From Leptospira levettii (GTDB taxonomy: Bacteria > Spirochaetota > Leptospiria > Leptospirales > Leptospiraceae), in contig NZ_NPDM01000002.1 in NCBI RefSeq assembly GCF_002812085.1, forward strand, positions 696,272 to 760,271: a stretch of 64,000 nucleotides of DNA. The letters run 5' to 3'. Under the pieces are notes generated by a model that was not told the DNA's origin, ran no database searches, and worked only from the letters and a program-made list of their open reading frames with translations. Positions 9,452-19,098 of the stretch are shown here, one piece after another (position 1 is the first letter of the stretch; the number at the start of each line of letters is the position of its first letter). Both the position numbers and the translations under genes were made by a program.

Positions 9452-10035
9452 TTTGGATTTGTTCCCATTTGCATTTGTTTCCATTTTTGGTTTAATTTGG
9501 TAACATTCACTCGCCCGTGCCCGATAAAACCAAACAATGGAGATTCCACATATTGTAATACGAGAGTTTTTAGAGAATCCAAATTGACTCCTGTCACTGA
9601 ACTTAAGTGTTTTGTTTGTTCTAAAGCACATTCCTTTGTGATATGTGGATCAAGTCCAGATCCAGAAGTATACAAAAGTTCTTGGCATATGATTGGGTTT
9701 ATGCCCATCAACATTAATTCTTTTTTCCTCTCTTCCACCAAATCCTTTAAATCCAAACTGGAAGGACTTAAATTTGATGCCCCACTTGGAAGAGTAGAAT
9801 AAGACGCAGCACTTGGACGGTAGCGAAACAATAACTCGGATGTTTCCTTTTTTGCAAAAAGCTCAGTTCCCACAATTTGCCCATTTGATTCGATTAAACT
9901 TCCCTTTGCTTGTTTAGGAAAAAGAAATCCCCCAATCCCTGTGATGGTAAGTGGATATAAAAAACCGAGGAATATGATCGATAGAAAAAGGAATCGAATT
10001 GTGATTTCCCATTGGTGTGTTTCTTTTGATTTCAT
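9448..10035 (-). CDS. kdpC: Potassium-transporting ATPase subunit KdpC
   Basis: The start at 10035 (MKSKETHQ) is preceded by AGGAGGATTTTA and overlaps the kdpB stop in a TAATG arrangement. This is better than the longer frame starting at 10059. The 195-aa product has one N-terminal membrane helix (LFLSIIFLGFLYPLTITGIG) and family-typical segments: FRYRPSAASY, ASNLSPSS, SGSGLDPHI and GRVNVTKLN. KdpC is the periplasm-facing accessory subunit that stabilises the KdpFABC complex and raises potassium affinity. The gene is full length. Confidence 0.93.
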   Translation of the reverse strand: MKSKETHQWEITIRFLFLSIIFLGFLYPLTITGIGGFLFPKQAKGSLIESNGQIVGTELFAKKETSELLFRYRPSAASYSTLPSGASNLSPSSLDLKDLVEERKKELMLMGINPIICQELLYTSGSGLDPHITKECALEQTKHLSSVTGVNLDSLKTLVLQYVESPLFGFIGHGRVNVTKLNQKWKQMQMGTNPK

Positions 10036-12083
10036 TAAAATCCTCCTGATAAAATCCAATCGATCAATTTGATACCAAAAAAAGGAAACACCATACCACC
10101 ACCTCCATAGATTAGAAAGTTCCTTAGTAGAGCTTGGTCCGGTGATTTGGGAACATACTTAACTCCACGGAGTGAAAGTGGAATGAGTGCTGGAATTACC
10201 AAAGCATTAAAAATCACTGCCGAAAGAATCGCATTGTCTGGACTAGACAATTGCATGATATTTAAAGGAGCCAAAGGTAAAAACAAGGCAGGCAGGATTG
10301 CAAAGTATTTGGCAACGTCATTTGCGATACTAAACGTTGTGAGTGCACCTCTTGTCATGAGAAGTTGTTTCCCAATTTCAACAATTTCAATCAGTTTACT
10401 TGGATTACTATCCAAATCGATCATATTACCTGCTTCTCTTGCTGTTTGGGTACCTGTGTTCATGGCGACTCCCACATCTGATTGGGCCAGAGCAGGTGCA
10501 TCATTTGTACCATCTCCAATCATTGCCACCAAATACCCGTTTGCTTGTTCTTCTCGGATTCGTTTTAACTTGGCTTCTGGAGTGGCTTCTGCGATAAAAT
10601 CATCAACACCTGCTTCAGCAGCAATTGCAGCTGCAGTAAGTGGGTTATCTCCTGTGATCATCACAGTGCGAATCCCCATTCTCCTTAGATAGGCAAACCT
10701 TTCCTTTAAACCACCCTTCACAATGTCCTTGAGTTCAATCACTCCGAGTAATTTTTTTCCCTCGGAGACGAGGATTGGTGTACTCCCTTTTCTAGAAATT
10801 TGTTCAATCATTAATTGGTTCTTATCTGAAACCACTCCACCCAATGATTCGATATGTTTTTTGATAGAATCAAACGCACCTTTTCGAATGTTTCGAACTT
10901 CCACTCCTTTTTCATATACTTCCACACCACTCATCCTTGTTGATGCTGAAAATGGAATCCACCTAACATCTAATGCATTTAAGTTTCTTTCTCTGATTGC
11001 GTATTTTTGTTTGGCCAAAACGACAATCGAACGTCCTTCTGGTGTTTCATCGGATAAGGAAGAAAGTTGGGCGGCATCAGCGAGTTCCTCTTCCGAAATA
11101 CCATCAACAGGATAAAATTGATGTGCTTCCCTATTGCCCAATGTAATTGTTCCTGTTTTGTCAAGTAATAGGACGTGGATGTCGCCTGCTGCTTCCACAG
11201 CTTTTCCACTTTTAGCAATGACATTGTACCGAATGAGTCTTTCCATACCAGAAATCCCTATCGCACTTAACAAGGCAGCGATCGTTGTTGGTATTAGGCA
11301 AACAAACAAGGCAAGCCAAACTGAAAAATCAAAATTCCAGTTTTGACCAATTTGATTTCCCACAAAATTCGCAATCGGTATCAACGTGACGACACCTAAA
11401 AAAAACAAAATGGTTAAAGCGATTAATAAGATTCCCAAAGCGATTTCGTTAGGTGTTTTTTGCCTAGAGGCTCCTTCTATCATCGAAATCATTTTATCAA
11501 TGAAACTTTCTCCAGGTTTTGCCGTGATTTGGATATAAAGATAATCCGAAATGACCTTCGTTCCTCCTGTCACTGCAGAACGATCGCCTCCACTTTCGCG
11601 GATCACTGGAGCAGACTCACCAGTCACAGCGGATTCATCCACACTGGCGATTCCCAAAACCACTTCCCCATCTCCGGGAATGGTAAAACCAGCTTCCACG
11701 AAAACAATGTCTCCCACTTTCAATTCACTCGATGTGATCTCGGTAAATTTTTTATCACCTGCTGTGTTTACTTTTTTTGTAAGAGTAGAAGATCTTGTTT
11801 TACGAAGGTCATCGGCTCTTGCCTTACCTCGTCCTTCCGCAACACTTTCTGCGAAATTGGCAAATAACAAAGTCAATACTAACCAGAAAAAAATTGGAAA
11901 CTCATTCTTTAGAGTAACTCCAATGGCTAAATAATATAAAATTTGAATGAACAGTAGTAAGGTTCCGATCCAAACCGTGGCCATCACTGGATTGGAAAAT
12001 GCATACTTCGGTGAAAATTTTTGGAATGCATTCCCAGTAGAGGAAAGAAACAATTCCTTTGAAATAAAATAGTTAGACTTCAT
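10035..12083 (-). CDS. kdpB: Potassium-transporting P-type ATPase subunit KdpB
   Basis: The 682-aa protein has all the P-type ATPase hallmarks. The phosphorylation loop is [13 protein letters not shown] (Asp near residue 305). The actuator motif TGES lies in [11 protein letters not shown], and the hinge is [14 protein letters not shown] followed by [14 protein letters not shown]. Membrane segments sit near residues 35-75, 215-280 and 570-680. A good ribosome binding site (AAGAGGAATTATAT) precedes the ATG at 12083. It begins 12 bases after kdpA stops and overlaps kdpC by one base. It hydrolyses ATP to drive high-affinity potassium import through KdpA. Confidence 0.95.
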   Translation of the reverse strand: MKSNYFISKELFLSSTGNAFQKFSPKYAFSNPVMATVWIGTLLLFIQILYYLAIGVTLKNEFPIFFWLVLTLLFANFAESVAEGRGKARADDLRKTRSSTLTKKVNTAGDKKFTEITSSELKVGDIVFVEAGFTIPGDGEVVLGIASVDESAVTGESAPVIRESGGDRSAVTGGTKVISDYLYIQITAKPGESFIDKMISMIEGASRQKTPNEIALGILLIALTILFFLGVVTLIPIANFVGNQIGQNWNFDFSVWLALFVCLIPTTIAALLSAIGISGMERLIRYNVIAKSGKAVEAAGDIHVLLLDKTGTITLGNREAHQFYPVDGISEEELADAAQLSSLSDETPEGRSIVVLAKQKYAIRERNLNALDVRWIPFSASTRMSGVEVYEKGVEVRNIRKGAFDSIKKHIESLGGVVSDKNQLMIEQISRKGSTPILVSEGKKLLGVIELKDIVKGGLKERFAYLRRMGIRTVMITGDNPLTAAAIAAEAGVDDFIAEATPEAKLKRIREEQANGYLVAMIGDGTNDAPALAQSDVGVAMNTGTQTAREAGNMIDLDSNPSKLIEIVEIGKQLLMTRGALTTFSIANDVAKYFAILPALFLPLAPLNIMQLSSPDNAILSAVIFNALVIPALIPLSLRGVKYVPKSPDQALLRNFLIYGGGGMVFPFFGIKLIDWILSGGF

Positions 12084-12095
12084 ATATAATTCCTC

Positions 12096-13727
12096 TTAAA
12101 AGAAAATTCCACTTCGCATCAGTAACTCTTCCAAAATCGGACCAAGAGCCAACACTGGAAAAAAAGACAAACCACAAACAATCACAATCACACTGAAACT
12201 TAGGACCCCAAACAAAACTGTATCCAATCGAAAGTTTCCTTCTGATGACTTTGTTGTGATTTTACTGCCTAAACTCGCAGCTACCATGATGACTGCATAA
12301 ATCACACTAAAACGACCAACAAACATACAAAATCCGAGAGATAAATTCCCCCACATGGTATCTGCTCCAAATCCAGCAAAGGCAGATCCATTATTGCCTG
12401 AAGCAGAACTAAAAGCATAGAGGATTTGAGAAAGTGCATGGGGGCCTTTTGCGGTAAAACCAGAGTTCAAAAAAATAGTAATCGTTGTTCCGATCAAAAT
12501 ACAAACGGTTGGTGCTAAGATTCCAAACAAGGTCCATTTGATTTCATAACTTCCGATTTTTTTACCAAAATATTCTGGTGTTCTTCCTGTCATGAGACCT
12601 GATAAAAATACGGTAAGGATGAGGAAAAGAACCATTCCATACATGCCTGCACCAACCCCACCAAAGATAATTTCACCTAACATAATCTGGAATATAGCAA
12701 CTCCGCCAGCTAACGGAGAATAACTATCATGCATCGAATTGACAGAACCGTTCGATGCTGCAGACGTAATCGATAACCATAAGGAAGATTCCGTTAATGA
12801 AAACCGAGTTTCCTTTCCTTCCCAAAATCCTGGGTGATTCCATTCGGAAAAGAATACGGCAAAAAAACCTAAAATGAGCAAACTCAGCATAACAAAAAAT
12901 ACAACCCATGCATGTCTGAAGGAATTGGTAATCTTTCCATACAAAAATACACAGGAAGCAGGGATAAAGAGAATCGAAAACATTTCGATCAAATTAGAGA
13001 TTGGTGTTGGATTTTCAAATGGATGTGCACTATTCACTCCAAAGTATCCTCCACCATTGGTTCCAATTTGTTTGATCGCGATTTGTGATGCAGCAGGACC
13101 AAGTGGGATCGGTTGGTAGTCTGTTCCCAGAAGAGAAATCGGTTCCCTCAAAGTTTGGATGACTCCTTGTGAGATCAAAAGAATCGCAACAAGGATCGAT
13201 ACGGGAAGAAGGATATAAAATGTAGAACGAAACAAATCTTGCCAAAAGTTTCCAAACTTTTGTTCAGAAGAAGAAACCAATGCCCGGCTCACAAACGCTA
13301 ATACAGAAATCCCAACACCAGCACTCAAAAAATTCTGAGGTGTAAGGCCAACCATTTGTGAAAAGTAACTGAGTTGGCTCTCTCCCGAATAAGCTTGCCA
13401 ATTGGTATTCGTAATAAAGGAAATGGTAGTGTTCAGAGCCAAGTCCCAATCCATACCTTCGATTTTCATCGCATTCAGAGGTAAAACATTTTGGTATCGT
13501 AACATCAAAAATAGGAATGCCCCACCTAGTAGATGAAACCAAACTAAACTCTGCAAATATTGTTTGGCATTTTGGTTAGTTGGTTCACCGGAGTAAAGGA
13601 ATCGATTCAAAATACCTTCACCAGGCAAAACGTTTGCATTCAAAATGAAGGCCATGTAATAACCGAAAAATGGTGAAACTAAAATCAGTAACCCAATGTA
13701 AAAAGGAAAATAGAGTAATTCTACCAT
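12096..13727 (-). CDS. kdpA: Potassium-transporting ATPase subunit KdpA
   Basis: The 543-aa protein (E. coli 557) is an integral membrane protein with about ten helices. The selectivity-filter loops are recognisable: TNTNWQAYSG, GTNGGGYFGVNSAHPFENPT, ASNGSVNSMHDSYSPLAG and SASGNNGSAFAGFG. It is the potassium-translocating subunit, homologous to SKT-family channels. It is the first gene of the operon, and no kdpF-like small frame is visible upstream. The 101-base upstream region contains tandem TTAAGA repeats that may bind KdpE. GGGAAGATAAGAGT precedes the ATG. Confidence 0.95.
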   Translation of the reverse strand: MVELLYFPFYIGLLILVSPFFGYYMAFILNANVLPGEGILNRFLYSGEPTNQNAKQYLQSLVWFHLLGGAFLFLMLRYQNVLPLNAMKIEGMDWDLALNTTISFITNTNWQAYSGESQLSYFSQMVGLTPQNFLSAGVGISVLAFVSRALVSSSEQKFGNFWQDLFRSTFYILLPVSILVAILLISQGVIQTLREPISLLGTDYQPIPLGPAASQIAIKQIGTNGGGYFGVNSAHPFENPTPISNLIEMFSILFIPASCVFLYGKITNSFRHAWVVFFVMLSLLILGFFAVFFSEWNHPGFWEGKETRFSLTESSLWLSITSAASNGSVNSMHDSYSPLAGGVAIFQIMLGEIIFGGVGAGMYGMVLFLILTVFLSGLMTGRTPEYFGKKIGSYEIKWTLFGILAPTVCILIGTTITIFLNSGFTAKGPHALSQILYAFSSASGNNGSAFAGFGADTMWGNLSLGFCMFVGRFSVIYAVIMVAASLGSKITTKSSEGNFRLDTVLFGVLSFSVIVIVCGLSFFPVLALGPILEELLMRSGIFF

Positions 13728-13772
13728 ACTCTTATCTTCCCATAAAACAGGTTTCTAGTAAAGACTTGGCAG

Positions 13773-13811
13773 TTTAAGGATAAACAAGATTACATTAAGA
13801 TAGTATTAAGA
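13773..13811 (-). promoter_or_regulatory. Candidate KdpE operator upstream of kdpA (tandem TTAAG repeats)
   Basis: TTAAG occurs on the plus strand at 13774, 13795 and 13806. The last two are full TTAAGA copies, and successive spacings are 21 and 11 bp, close to two turns and one turn of helix. This phased tandem arrangement is what OmpR/PhoB-family regulators bind, and the site lies 47-84 bp upstream of kdpA. The same TTAAGA pair with 11-bp spacing occurs at 6105-6121. Regulator identity is inferred. Confidence 0.5.
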
Positions 13812-13828
13812 TAAAAATTTTAGTCTGC

Positions 13829-14614
13829 TCAATTTCTAAGAGGCAAATAAACCACAATGCCCCAAACAAGATGGAGTAAAATTAAAAATAAAAACGAAAA
13901 GATACCTTTCGTTTCATATTCAGAATCCAATCGATCTTTCCAAATGATAAAAATAGAATCTTGATTCAATTTTGTTTCCTTTGTTTCCCAGATTGTTTCT
14001 TTTAATAAAACTCCTCCCGAAAATAGACTTGAGACCGAACAATTTCCATTCTCTTTCGAATAACACAATGCATACATTGGCAATTTAGTATCCTTTCCAG
14101 AAACTGCACGAATCCTTTTGTATTGGAAGGTAATGACGGGACCATAAACAACACTACCTGATCTACGTCTGACAAGTAAGGGAGATCGAAATGAACCGGA
14201 ATCAGAATCATCCAAATAAAATTCTCTTAAATATAAATAACGATTCCCCAGTGCCAAATGTGACTCTTCTGGTAAGACATCAAATTGGGAAGTGAGACCT
14301 ACCTTGTAGCCAATGGCGTCCCCTAAAAACAAAAGAACGTTCCCTCCCGCAAGTAACGACAAAAAAACAGCAAAGAGGATTATATACCCACTTGATTTGA
14401 TAAAGTGAATTCCTATAAAAACCAAAGGTAAAAAAAAGACCAGTAAGATCCAAATAGAATGAGAAAGTGGCCAATAAACACCAAACGGTAACAATACGAC
14501 GCTAAAGACAAATATAAATGCCAAACCTAACCATAGTTGAAAGAATAACGACGGAGACCCATCACTCGGTTCGGGTTTTTTCCGGTATTTATTTTCAACA
14601 AAAGAGACAAACAT
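13829..14614 (-). CDS. Uncharacterised integral membrane protein
   Basis: The 261-aa protein has hydrophobic segments at about residues 27-47, 52-72, 76-97 and 240-257, so roughly four membrane helices. Between helices 3 and 4 is an approximately 140-residue soluble segment with strand-like pattern (RYLYLREFYLDD, SGSVVYGPVITFQYKRI). I recognise no family. It follows the gene at 14633-15793 by 18 bases and so is the last gene of a three-gene operon starting at 17266. It lies just upstream of the kdpA promoter on the same strand. Confidence 0.7.
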   Translation of the reverse strand: MFVSFVENKYRKKPEPSDGSPSLFFQLWLGLAFIFVFSVVLLPFGVYWPLSHSIWILLVFFLPLVFIGIHFIKSSGYIILFAVFLSLLAGGNVLLFLGDAIGYKVGLTSQFDVLPEESHLALGNRYLYLREFYLDDSDSGSFRSPLLVRRRSGSVVYGPVITFQYKRIRAVSGKDTKLPMYALCYSKENGNCSVSSLFSGGVLLKETIWETKETKLNQDSIFIIWKDRLDSEYETKGIFSFLFLILLHLVWGIVVYLPLRN

Positions 14615-14632
14615 ATTGGTTCCTAATCGATT

Positions 14633-15793
14633 TTAATCTTTCACAACAAAACTACTTCGAATCGTATTCCAGTACTCATCTGCTTTCTTTTTTTCTCGTT
14701 TTGGATAGGATAAGGCTAAAAAATAACCTCTCGGAGAATTGTATAAATAATATTCCTTCATTTCCATTTCAATTCGGTTTCCAATATCATCAACTTCCAC
14801 CCATTCACTCAAATAAACATTCTCTTTTTCAGAACGTTTGAATTGTAGTTTTCTCATTTGGCTTTTGTTTAAGGAACGAACAGAGTCCCAAAACACAAAA
14901 TAATTTTTGGTATTACGGAGAGGCCTTACTTTATCAAAACTAGAACCAATTGACAAAATGATTTTTGGTAATGTTTTCTTTTTTTTACCAGAGACCTGCA
15001 AAAGAAATGCCTCTTCCCATTCTGTTTGGCCTTCGGGAAGGTAATTGGATAAAAACTCAACAAAACGTACGATCCTATAAATGTTATCTCGATTTTCGCC
15101 ATAAATCCCAAGTCGATTTCCATAAAGACCTTCATACCGTAGACTCGATGGGATTTTTAAGCGATAACGAAACGATTCCGATTCCAGATACAAATAATCT
15201 CTGAAGGAAACTTCATCCACATAACAACCATAAGGATCACTTACTAAATCTAATGGAATCGTTTGGTCAGACCATTCATTGGCCGCACGATTTGTAATTT
15301 GATTCGACTGTATCAACCATTCGGGAAAAAAACCTGGATCCTTTTCTTGTTTTAAACGGTAACAAAGATGGATCCCCTTTCCCAGGAATACAACATCCTT
15401 TTCCTTTCTTACTTCATACAATACTTCTAATTCTTTTGCTGCAATGTCCGCTTCTACTTGGAGTGGAAATTCTTTATAATACTCATCATCGATAAGGAAC
15501 CTGATTTTGCCTGACGGTGACACCAGGTAATTCCTACCAAATCGGTCTTTCTTTTTTACAGAGGATTGTTTGTTCTTAAACTCACTTAAAAATCGATGGT
15601 AACTTCTTGTCTCTTCCTCTTCTGCATCTGGGATCCATGGTTTTTGGAGGAGAGGATCAACGATGACACTCGGTTGGTTTTGGGAGTATAGATTTGAATT
15701 CCCTAATGCAAAAAGAATCGCTAGTGAAATACAACAAACACCAAAAGACCAATTCCAACCTAAAAAAGAGAGAGAATTTTTCTCTCCAGTCAT
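14633..15793 (-). CDS. Uncharacterised secreted protein
   Basis: The 386-aa protein has an N-terminal hydrophobic segment (FGVCCISLAILFALGNSNLYSQ), probably a signal peptide or anchor. The rest is a soluble, charged region without recognisable domain motifs. It sits 3 bases downstream of the gene at 15797-17266 and 18 bases upstream of the membrane protein gene at 13829-14614. These distances imply cotranscription. The product probably acts in the periplasm; no function can be proposed. Confidence 0.7.
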   Translation of the reverse strand: MTGEKNSLSFLGWNWSFGVCCISLAILFALGNSNLYSQNQPSVIVDPLLQKPWIPDAEEEETRSYHRFLSEFKNKQSSVKKKDRFGRNYLVSPSGKIRFLIDDEYYKEFPLQVEADIAAKELEVLYEVRKEKDVVFLGKGIHLCYRLKQEKDPGFFPEWLIQSNQITNRAANEWSDQTIPLDLVSDPYGCYVDEVSFRDYLYLESESFRYRLKIPSSLRYEGLYGNRLGIYGENRDNIYRIVRFVEFLSNYLPEGQTEWEEAFLLQVSGKKKKTLPKIILSIGSSFDKVRPLRNTKNYFVFWDSVRSLNKSQMRKLQFKRSEKENVYLSEWVEVDDIGNRIEMEMKEYYLYNSPRGYFLALSYPKREKKKADEYWNTIRSSFVVKD

Positions 15794-15796
15794 CCC

Positions 15797-17266
15797 TTAT
15801 ACCTGGAATTTGGATTGGATAAAATTGAGAGCCATAGTAAAGATTTTTGAAAATTCTTTTTTATGGGCATCGCCATTCACTCGTGACAAAATACCACGTA
15901 ACAAAGTTTGCACTTGTTGGTAGTTTGGAACTTCATAAAACGATTTTTGGATATGAGGCCATGCCATTTTGACAATCTGCATAAATTCAGGACTACCTTT
16001 TTTGAACTCCTGAATCATTCTATCTAACGTAAGTTTCACGATCTGGAAATTTTTGATTTTTTTAACAATGCCTTTAAGGACATCGGGTTTTAGTTCTGAT
16101 TTTGAACTCATCATTTGGAAAAGTGAATTCCAATCAACAACCTCATTTTTTTGTTCTTTTAGGACTTGGGTTCGTAATGATACAACTGCTTTATCAAACT
16201 CAGATAGGGTTCTTAACCAATTTTGATAACCTACTTGGTCACCTTTAGTTTGATAGGTGGTAATGGTTTGCACGAGGTCCATAAATTCTTTTACAGAATA
16301 ATTTCCCAATCGTATTAAATTTAAGTCAACTGGAGGAGGAGCAGGTGTCTCTTCTTCGTATTCAATTCCTAAATCATCAGAAAAATCATCGTGTTCTTCC
16401 GAATGAGTTTCGTTTGTTTGACTCGATTCTGAATCTGATGAATCATCAAATTCAAGATCTTCTATTTCATATTCTTCGTTTGTTTTGGCAGAATTGCCAT
16501 TTGTATTGGATTCTAAGTGAGGAGTGTCTGTTACTTCTGGACCGATTTTTACCTCTAACCTTTCCCCTGTTAAAACGTCACTGAAGGTTTCGGCGATTTC
16601 CTGTAAGATGGATTTTTCTTTTTCAGGAATCAATGATTGTTTTTTTGCGATGGGAGTGGGAGGTGCATTGGCAACCGCCAGTGCTTCCGTTAAGGATACT
16701 GGTTCTTTTTCCGATTCCGAACCTGATGGAATTGATAATGCCGCTTTTGCCGATGCAGCCATAAGACCTTGTGGTTCAATGATCTCACCCGTTAAAGGAT
16801 TTTCTAAAACCATCAAAATCCCTTTTTGAGCAAAAACAAAATCTGTGGGATGAGTAAAATGTAATCCTTCTACAATTTCTTCGGCAATGGAAGAAAAACT
16901 AGGAACTGGAGCATTTTTCATTTTTTCCAATTCTTGGGTTTTCAGTTTTTCTTGTACTTTGTTTAGGACTTCTATAAAATTCGAATTGAGATATGCTGAT
17001 ACTTCTTCTTTGGAGACACCTAACAACGTCGCAAACTGTGGGAGGTGTTCAAAAAATTGATCCGTTTTTTTGATGTTCCCCGTCATGTAGGATTTGATTT
17101 GTTTGGCGACTTCTTCCACTTTTGCGGGATCCATCTTTTTGGCTTTTAAGAGGCGTTTGAAAATATCAATATGGGCATGGAAATAGGACAAAAATTCCCC
17201 ATACGCGGTGAATTCATATTCCCCTTGTCCTTTTTTCTCTAAGACTTTTTTGCTAGTTTCTGCCAT
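15797..17266 (-). CDS. Uncharacterised cytoplasmic protein with acidic linker
   Basis: The 489-aa protein lacks signal or membrane segments. It has a mostly helical N-terminal part (residues 1-190), then a strongly acidic, low-complexity linker around residues 255-320 (repeated E, D and S; EEYEIEDLEFDDSSDSESS). A helical C-terminal part follows (residues 325-489), with many Lys, Gln and Phe. The layout suggests two helical domains joined by a flexible tether. It is the first gene of a three-gene operon and is divergent from the small lipoprotein gene at 17361. I recognise no family. Confidence 0.7.
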   Translation of the reverse strand: MAETSKKVLEKKGQGEYEFTAYGEFLSYFHAHIDIFKRLLKAKKMDPAKVEEVAKQIKSYMTGNIKKTDQFFEHLPQFATLLGVSKEEVSAYLNSNFIEVLNKVQEKLKTQELEKMKNAPVPSFSSIAEEIVEGLHFTHPTDFVFAQKGILMVLENPLTGEIIEPQGLMAASAKAALSIPSGSESEKEPVSLTEALAVANAPPTPIAKKQSLIPEKEKSILQEIAETFSDVLTGERLEVKIGPEVTDTPHLESNTNGNSAKTNEEYEIEDLEFDDSSDSESSQTNETHSEEHDDFSDDLGIEYEEETPAPPPVDLNLIRLGNYSVKEFMDLVQTITTYQTKGDQVGYQNWLRTLSEFDKAVVSLRTQVLKEQKNEVVDWNSLFQMMSSKSELKPDVLKGIVKKIKNFQIVKLTLDRMIQEFKKGSPEFMQIVKMAWPHIQKSFYEVPNYQQVQTLLRGILSRVNGDAHKKEFSKIFTMALNFIQSKFQV

Positions 17267-17360
17267 AATGGAATCTCATCCAAAACATAGGAAAAGAAAC
17301 AAGGGTCAAGATTTTTACGAACCGATTGACGAAATGCAAGCAGAGAGGAGTCTATACGAT

Positions 17361-17630
17361 ATGAAACGTTTTTTTTTACTGGTGACACTTGGATTTGTCG
17401 TGTTCTTTTCTACATCTTGCCAAAAACGACAAGATAAAACTCTGGAAAGAAACTTATTCACATTCATCGTTTCCTGCACTGGGGGTAGTCTTACTGCATG
17501 TAATGCTGATTGTGCAGCCAAATACCCAAACATCACTGGTGACAATTATCCGACTGCTTCTACCTGTTTCAGCAATTGTTCCACCAATTGTAGTTTGTCA
17601 GCGACCTTACTCCTCTTAACCAACAAATAA
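17361..17630 (+). CDS. Small Cys-rich lipoprotein
   Basis: The start at 17361 follows GAGAGGAG, and the product is 89 aa. The longer in-frame extension overlaps the divergent gene and is unlikely. The signal MKRFFLLVTLGFVVFFSTSC places the lipid-modified Cys at residue 20. Seven further cysteines follow in the short mature region (VSCTGG, LTACNADCAAKYP, STCFSNCSTNC), suggesting a compact disulfide-bonded domain. Its end lies 7 bases from the convergent rsmE stop. Its function is unknown. Confidence 0.72.
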   Translation: MKRFFLLVTLGFVVFFSTSCQKRQDKTLERNLFTFIVSCTGGSLTACNADCAAKYPNITGDNYPTASTCFSNCSTNCSLSATLLLLTNK

Positions 17631-17637
17631 ACTGGCC

Positions 17638-18315
17638 TTACGTGCCATAGACCAAAAAACTTGCGGCAACAATCCCGCAAGTTTCCGTCCTAAGGACACC
17701 GCCAGGTAAAGTCAATTTCGGAATCTGATTGTGTTCCATCCACGTTTCTTCTTCCTCATGGAAACCACCTTCTGGTCCGATCACAGGAATTTTGTTTACC
17801 AAACCGGACAATTCGAACGGTTTTTGTCCAAAAGGATGGAAGACCACCAAACTTTCTTTATGTGCTTCCATCCAATTCTTTGCTGTTTCAATCGATAGTT
17901 TTAAGATTTCAGTCTGTTTGGATTGTGCTGCCGCTTCCTTTACAATCTTTTCAGCTCGTTCCAAATTAAATTCTTTGCGGATGGAATGACGAAACACTAA
18001 AAATACCACTTCATTCAGTCCAATCTCAGTCACCTTCTGTAAGAAAAAATCCAAACGATTTCCTTTTGGTAAAGCGATGGCAATTTTTTTTCGATCGGCT
18101 TTAGGAGGAACAAATGTTTCTCTTTGGAACTTTAGTTCCTTCGAATGGGGAGTGATTAGGTAATCATACAATCCACCCTGCCCATCCCGAATTTGAATGA
18201 TGGTGGCTTCACTACCTAAACGAAGTGCACGAAGGTGATTCACTTCTTCCTTCGTTAATTCAATTTTGTCTTTTTTTTGGAATGGAATGCGAAATAGGAT
18301 GAGACCCGGTTCCAA
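17638..18315 (-). CDS. rsmE: 16S rRNA (uracil-1498-N3)-methyltransferase RsmE
   Basis: The 225-aa protein is a SPOUT-class methyltransferase. Diagnostic segments are VNHLRALRLGS in the N-terminal PUA-like part, IALPKGNRLDFFLQKVTEIG, and AAAQSKQTEI. The knot motifs are VIGPEGGFHEEE and LPGGVLRTETCGIVAA; the usual Ala after LRTET is Cys here. It methylates U1498 of 16S rRNA in assembled 30S subunits. It starts 3 bases after the LolA-like gene, within the guaB operon. Its last codons overlap a terminator-like hairpin. Confidence 0.92.
   Translation of the reverse strand: MEPGLILFRIPFQKKDKIELTKEEVNHLRALRLGSEATIIQIRDGQGGLYDYLITPHSKELKFQRETFVPPKADRKKIAIALPKGNRLDFFLQKVTEIGLNEVVFLVFRHSIRKEFNLERAEKIVKEAAAQSKQTEILKLSIETAKNWMEAHKESLVVFHPFGQKPFELSGLVNKIPVIGPEGGFHEEEETWMEHNQIPKLTLPGGVLRTETCGIVAASFLVYGT
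17654..17684 (-). terminator. Probable intrinsic terminator embedded in the 3' end of rsmE
   Basis: A perfect 10-bp stem (AAACTTGCGG with CCGCAAGTTT, 8-base loop) is followed on the minus strand by a run of six T. It lies inside the final codons of rsmE, 14 to 44 bases before the stop codon's last base. It would end transcription of the guaB operon if RNA polymerase releases slightly downstream. Confidence 0.45.
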
Positions 18316-18318
18316 TGA

Positions 18319-19089
18319 TTATCTACTTAAATTATCTACATTAAAGAGAGAAGCGTCTGGGTTTACAGTTTTGTCCACTTCTTGGATTTCCCAAACCGTG
18401 ATACTACCTGTATTCAAATCTAACATTTCCAAACGAGAAGCTTTTTGTACATCTTCCACTTTTCCCGTTGCGTCTTTGATTTTGACAGGTCCATATTTTA
18501 AGTTTAATGTTTTAAATAAAATACCATCACGGTCATGAAAGTCAACGCGGTAAGGTTTTAAATCTTTTTTACCAACGAGTAACACCAGTTTTTTGTAGAA
18601 ATATGGTAAAATTGGTTTGAGAGAAACTCTGTAATACATCTCTCCGCCAATTTCCAAATCACCATTCACAAGTGGGTTGTAATTAGCCTGATAGGAATAT
18701 CCAGACAAATCTACATAAAAAAATCCAGTTCCCATTAGGGATTCGTATTTTTCGTCATCTGTTTTTCGAAACAGTTTGGCACTGAGAACATTGAAGAAAA
18801 ATACATTTTCCCCTTCATCCTTTGTTAGCAGTTTGGATTCGAGGCCTCGCCCTTTTCTGTCAAAAAGAAGCAAAGCGTCTTCCCCATTAAAAAATCGATT
18901 GATTCTCCATGTTTCCGATGTTCCGTTCCTACGAATGAGAACATAGGTTCCTTTCACAAGGCCCTTTCCATAATCCATTTCTCGGTCAAGCCTCGCGAGT
19001 AATTCTTGGGCCGATAAACTAGTGTCAGGTGCTTGGGCCTCGAGAGATACAAAAGAAATCAAAAATAATAAATACCAAAGTTTTCGCAT
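18319..19089 (-). CDS. LolA-like outer membrane lipoprotein-sorting protein (TP0789 family)
   Basis: The 256-aa protein has a cleavable signal (MRKLWYLLFLISFVSLEAQA). The mature sequence matches the LolA-like spirochaetal family typified by treponemal TP0789. That family is a half-open beta-sheet that binds lipid, with segments such as ELLARLDREMDYGKG, TYVLIRRNG, GTGFFYVDLSGYSYQANYNP and KPYRVDFHDRDG. A periplasmic role in lipoprotein or lipid handling follows from the family. It is 9 bases downstream of guaB and 3 bases upstream of rsmE. Confidence 0.8.
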   Translation of the reverse strand: MRKLWYLLFLISFVSLEAQAPDTSLSAQELLARLDREMDYGKGLVKGTYVLIRRNGTSETWRINRFFNGEDALLLFDRKGRGLESKLLTKDEGENVFFFNVLSAKLFRKTDDEKYESLMGTGFFYVDLSGYSYQANYNPLVNGDLEIGGEMYYRVSLKPILPYFYKKLVLLVGKKDLKPYRVDFHDRDGILFKTLNLKYGPVKIKDATGKVEDVQKASRLEMLDLNTGSITVWEIQEVDKTVNPDASLFNVDNLSR

Positions 19090-19098
19090 GTGATTTCT

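Noticed and set aside
10147..11934. Several long plus-strand frames opposite kdpB
   Set aside because: They are antisense shadows of a strongly conserved P-type ATPase gene.
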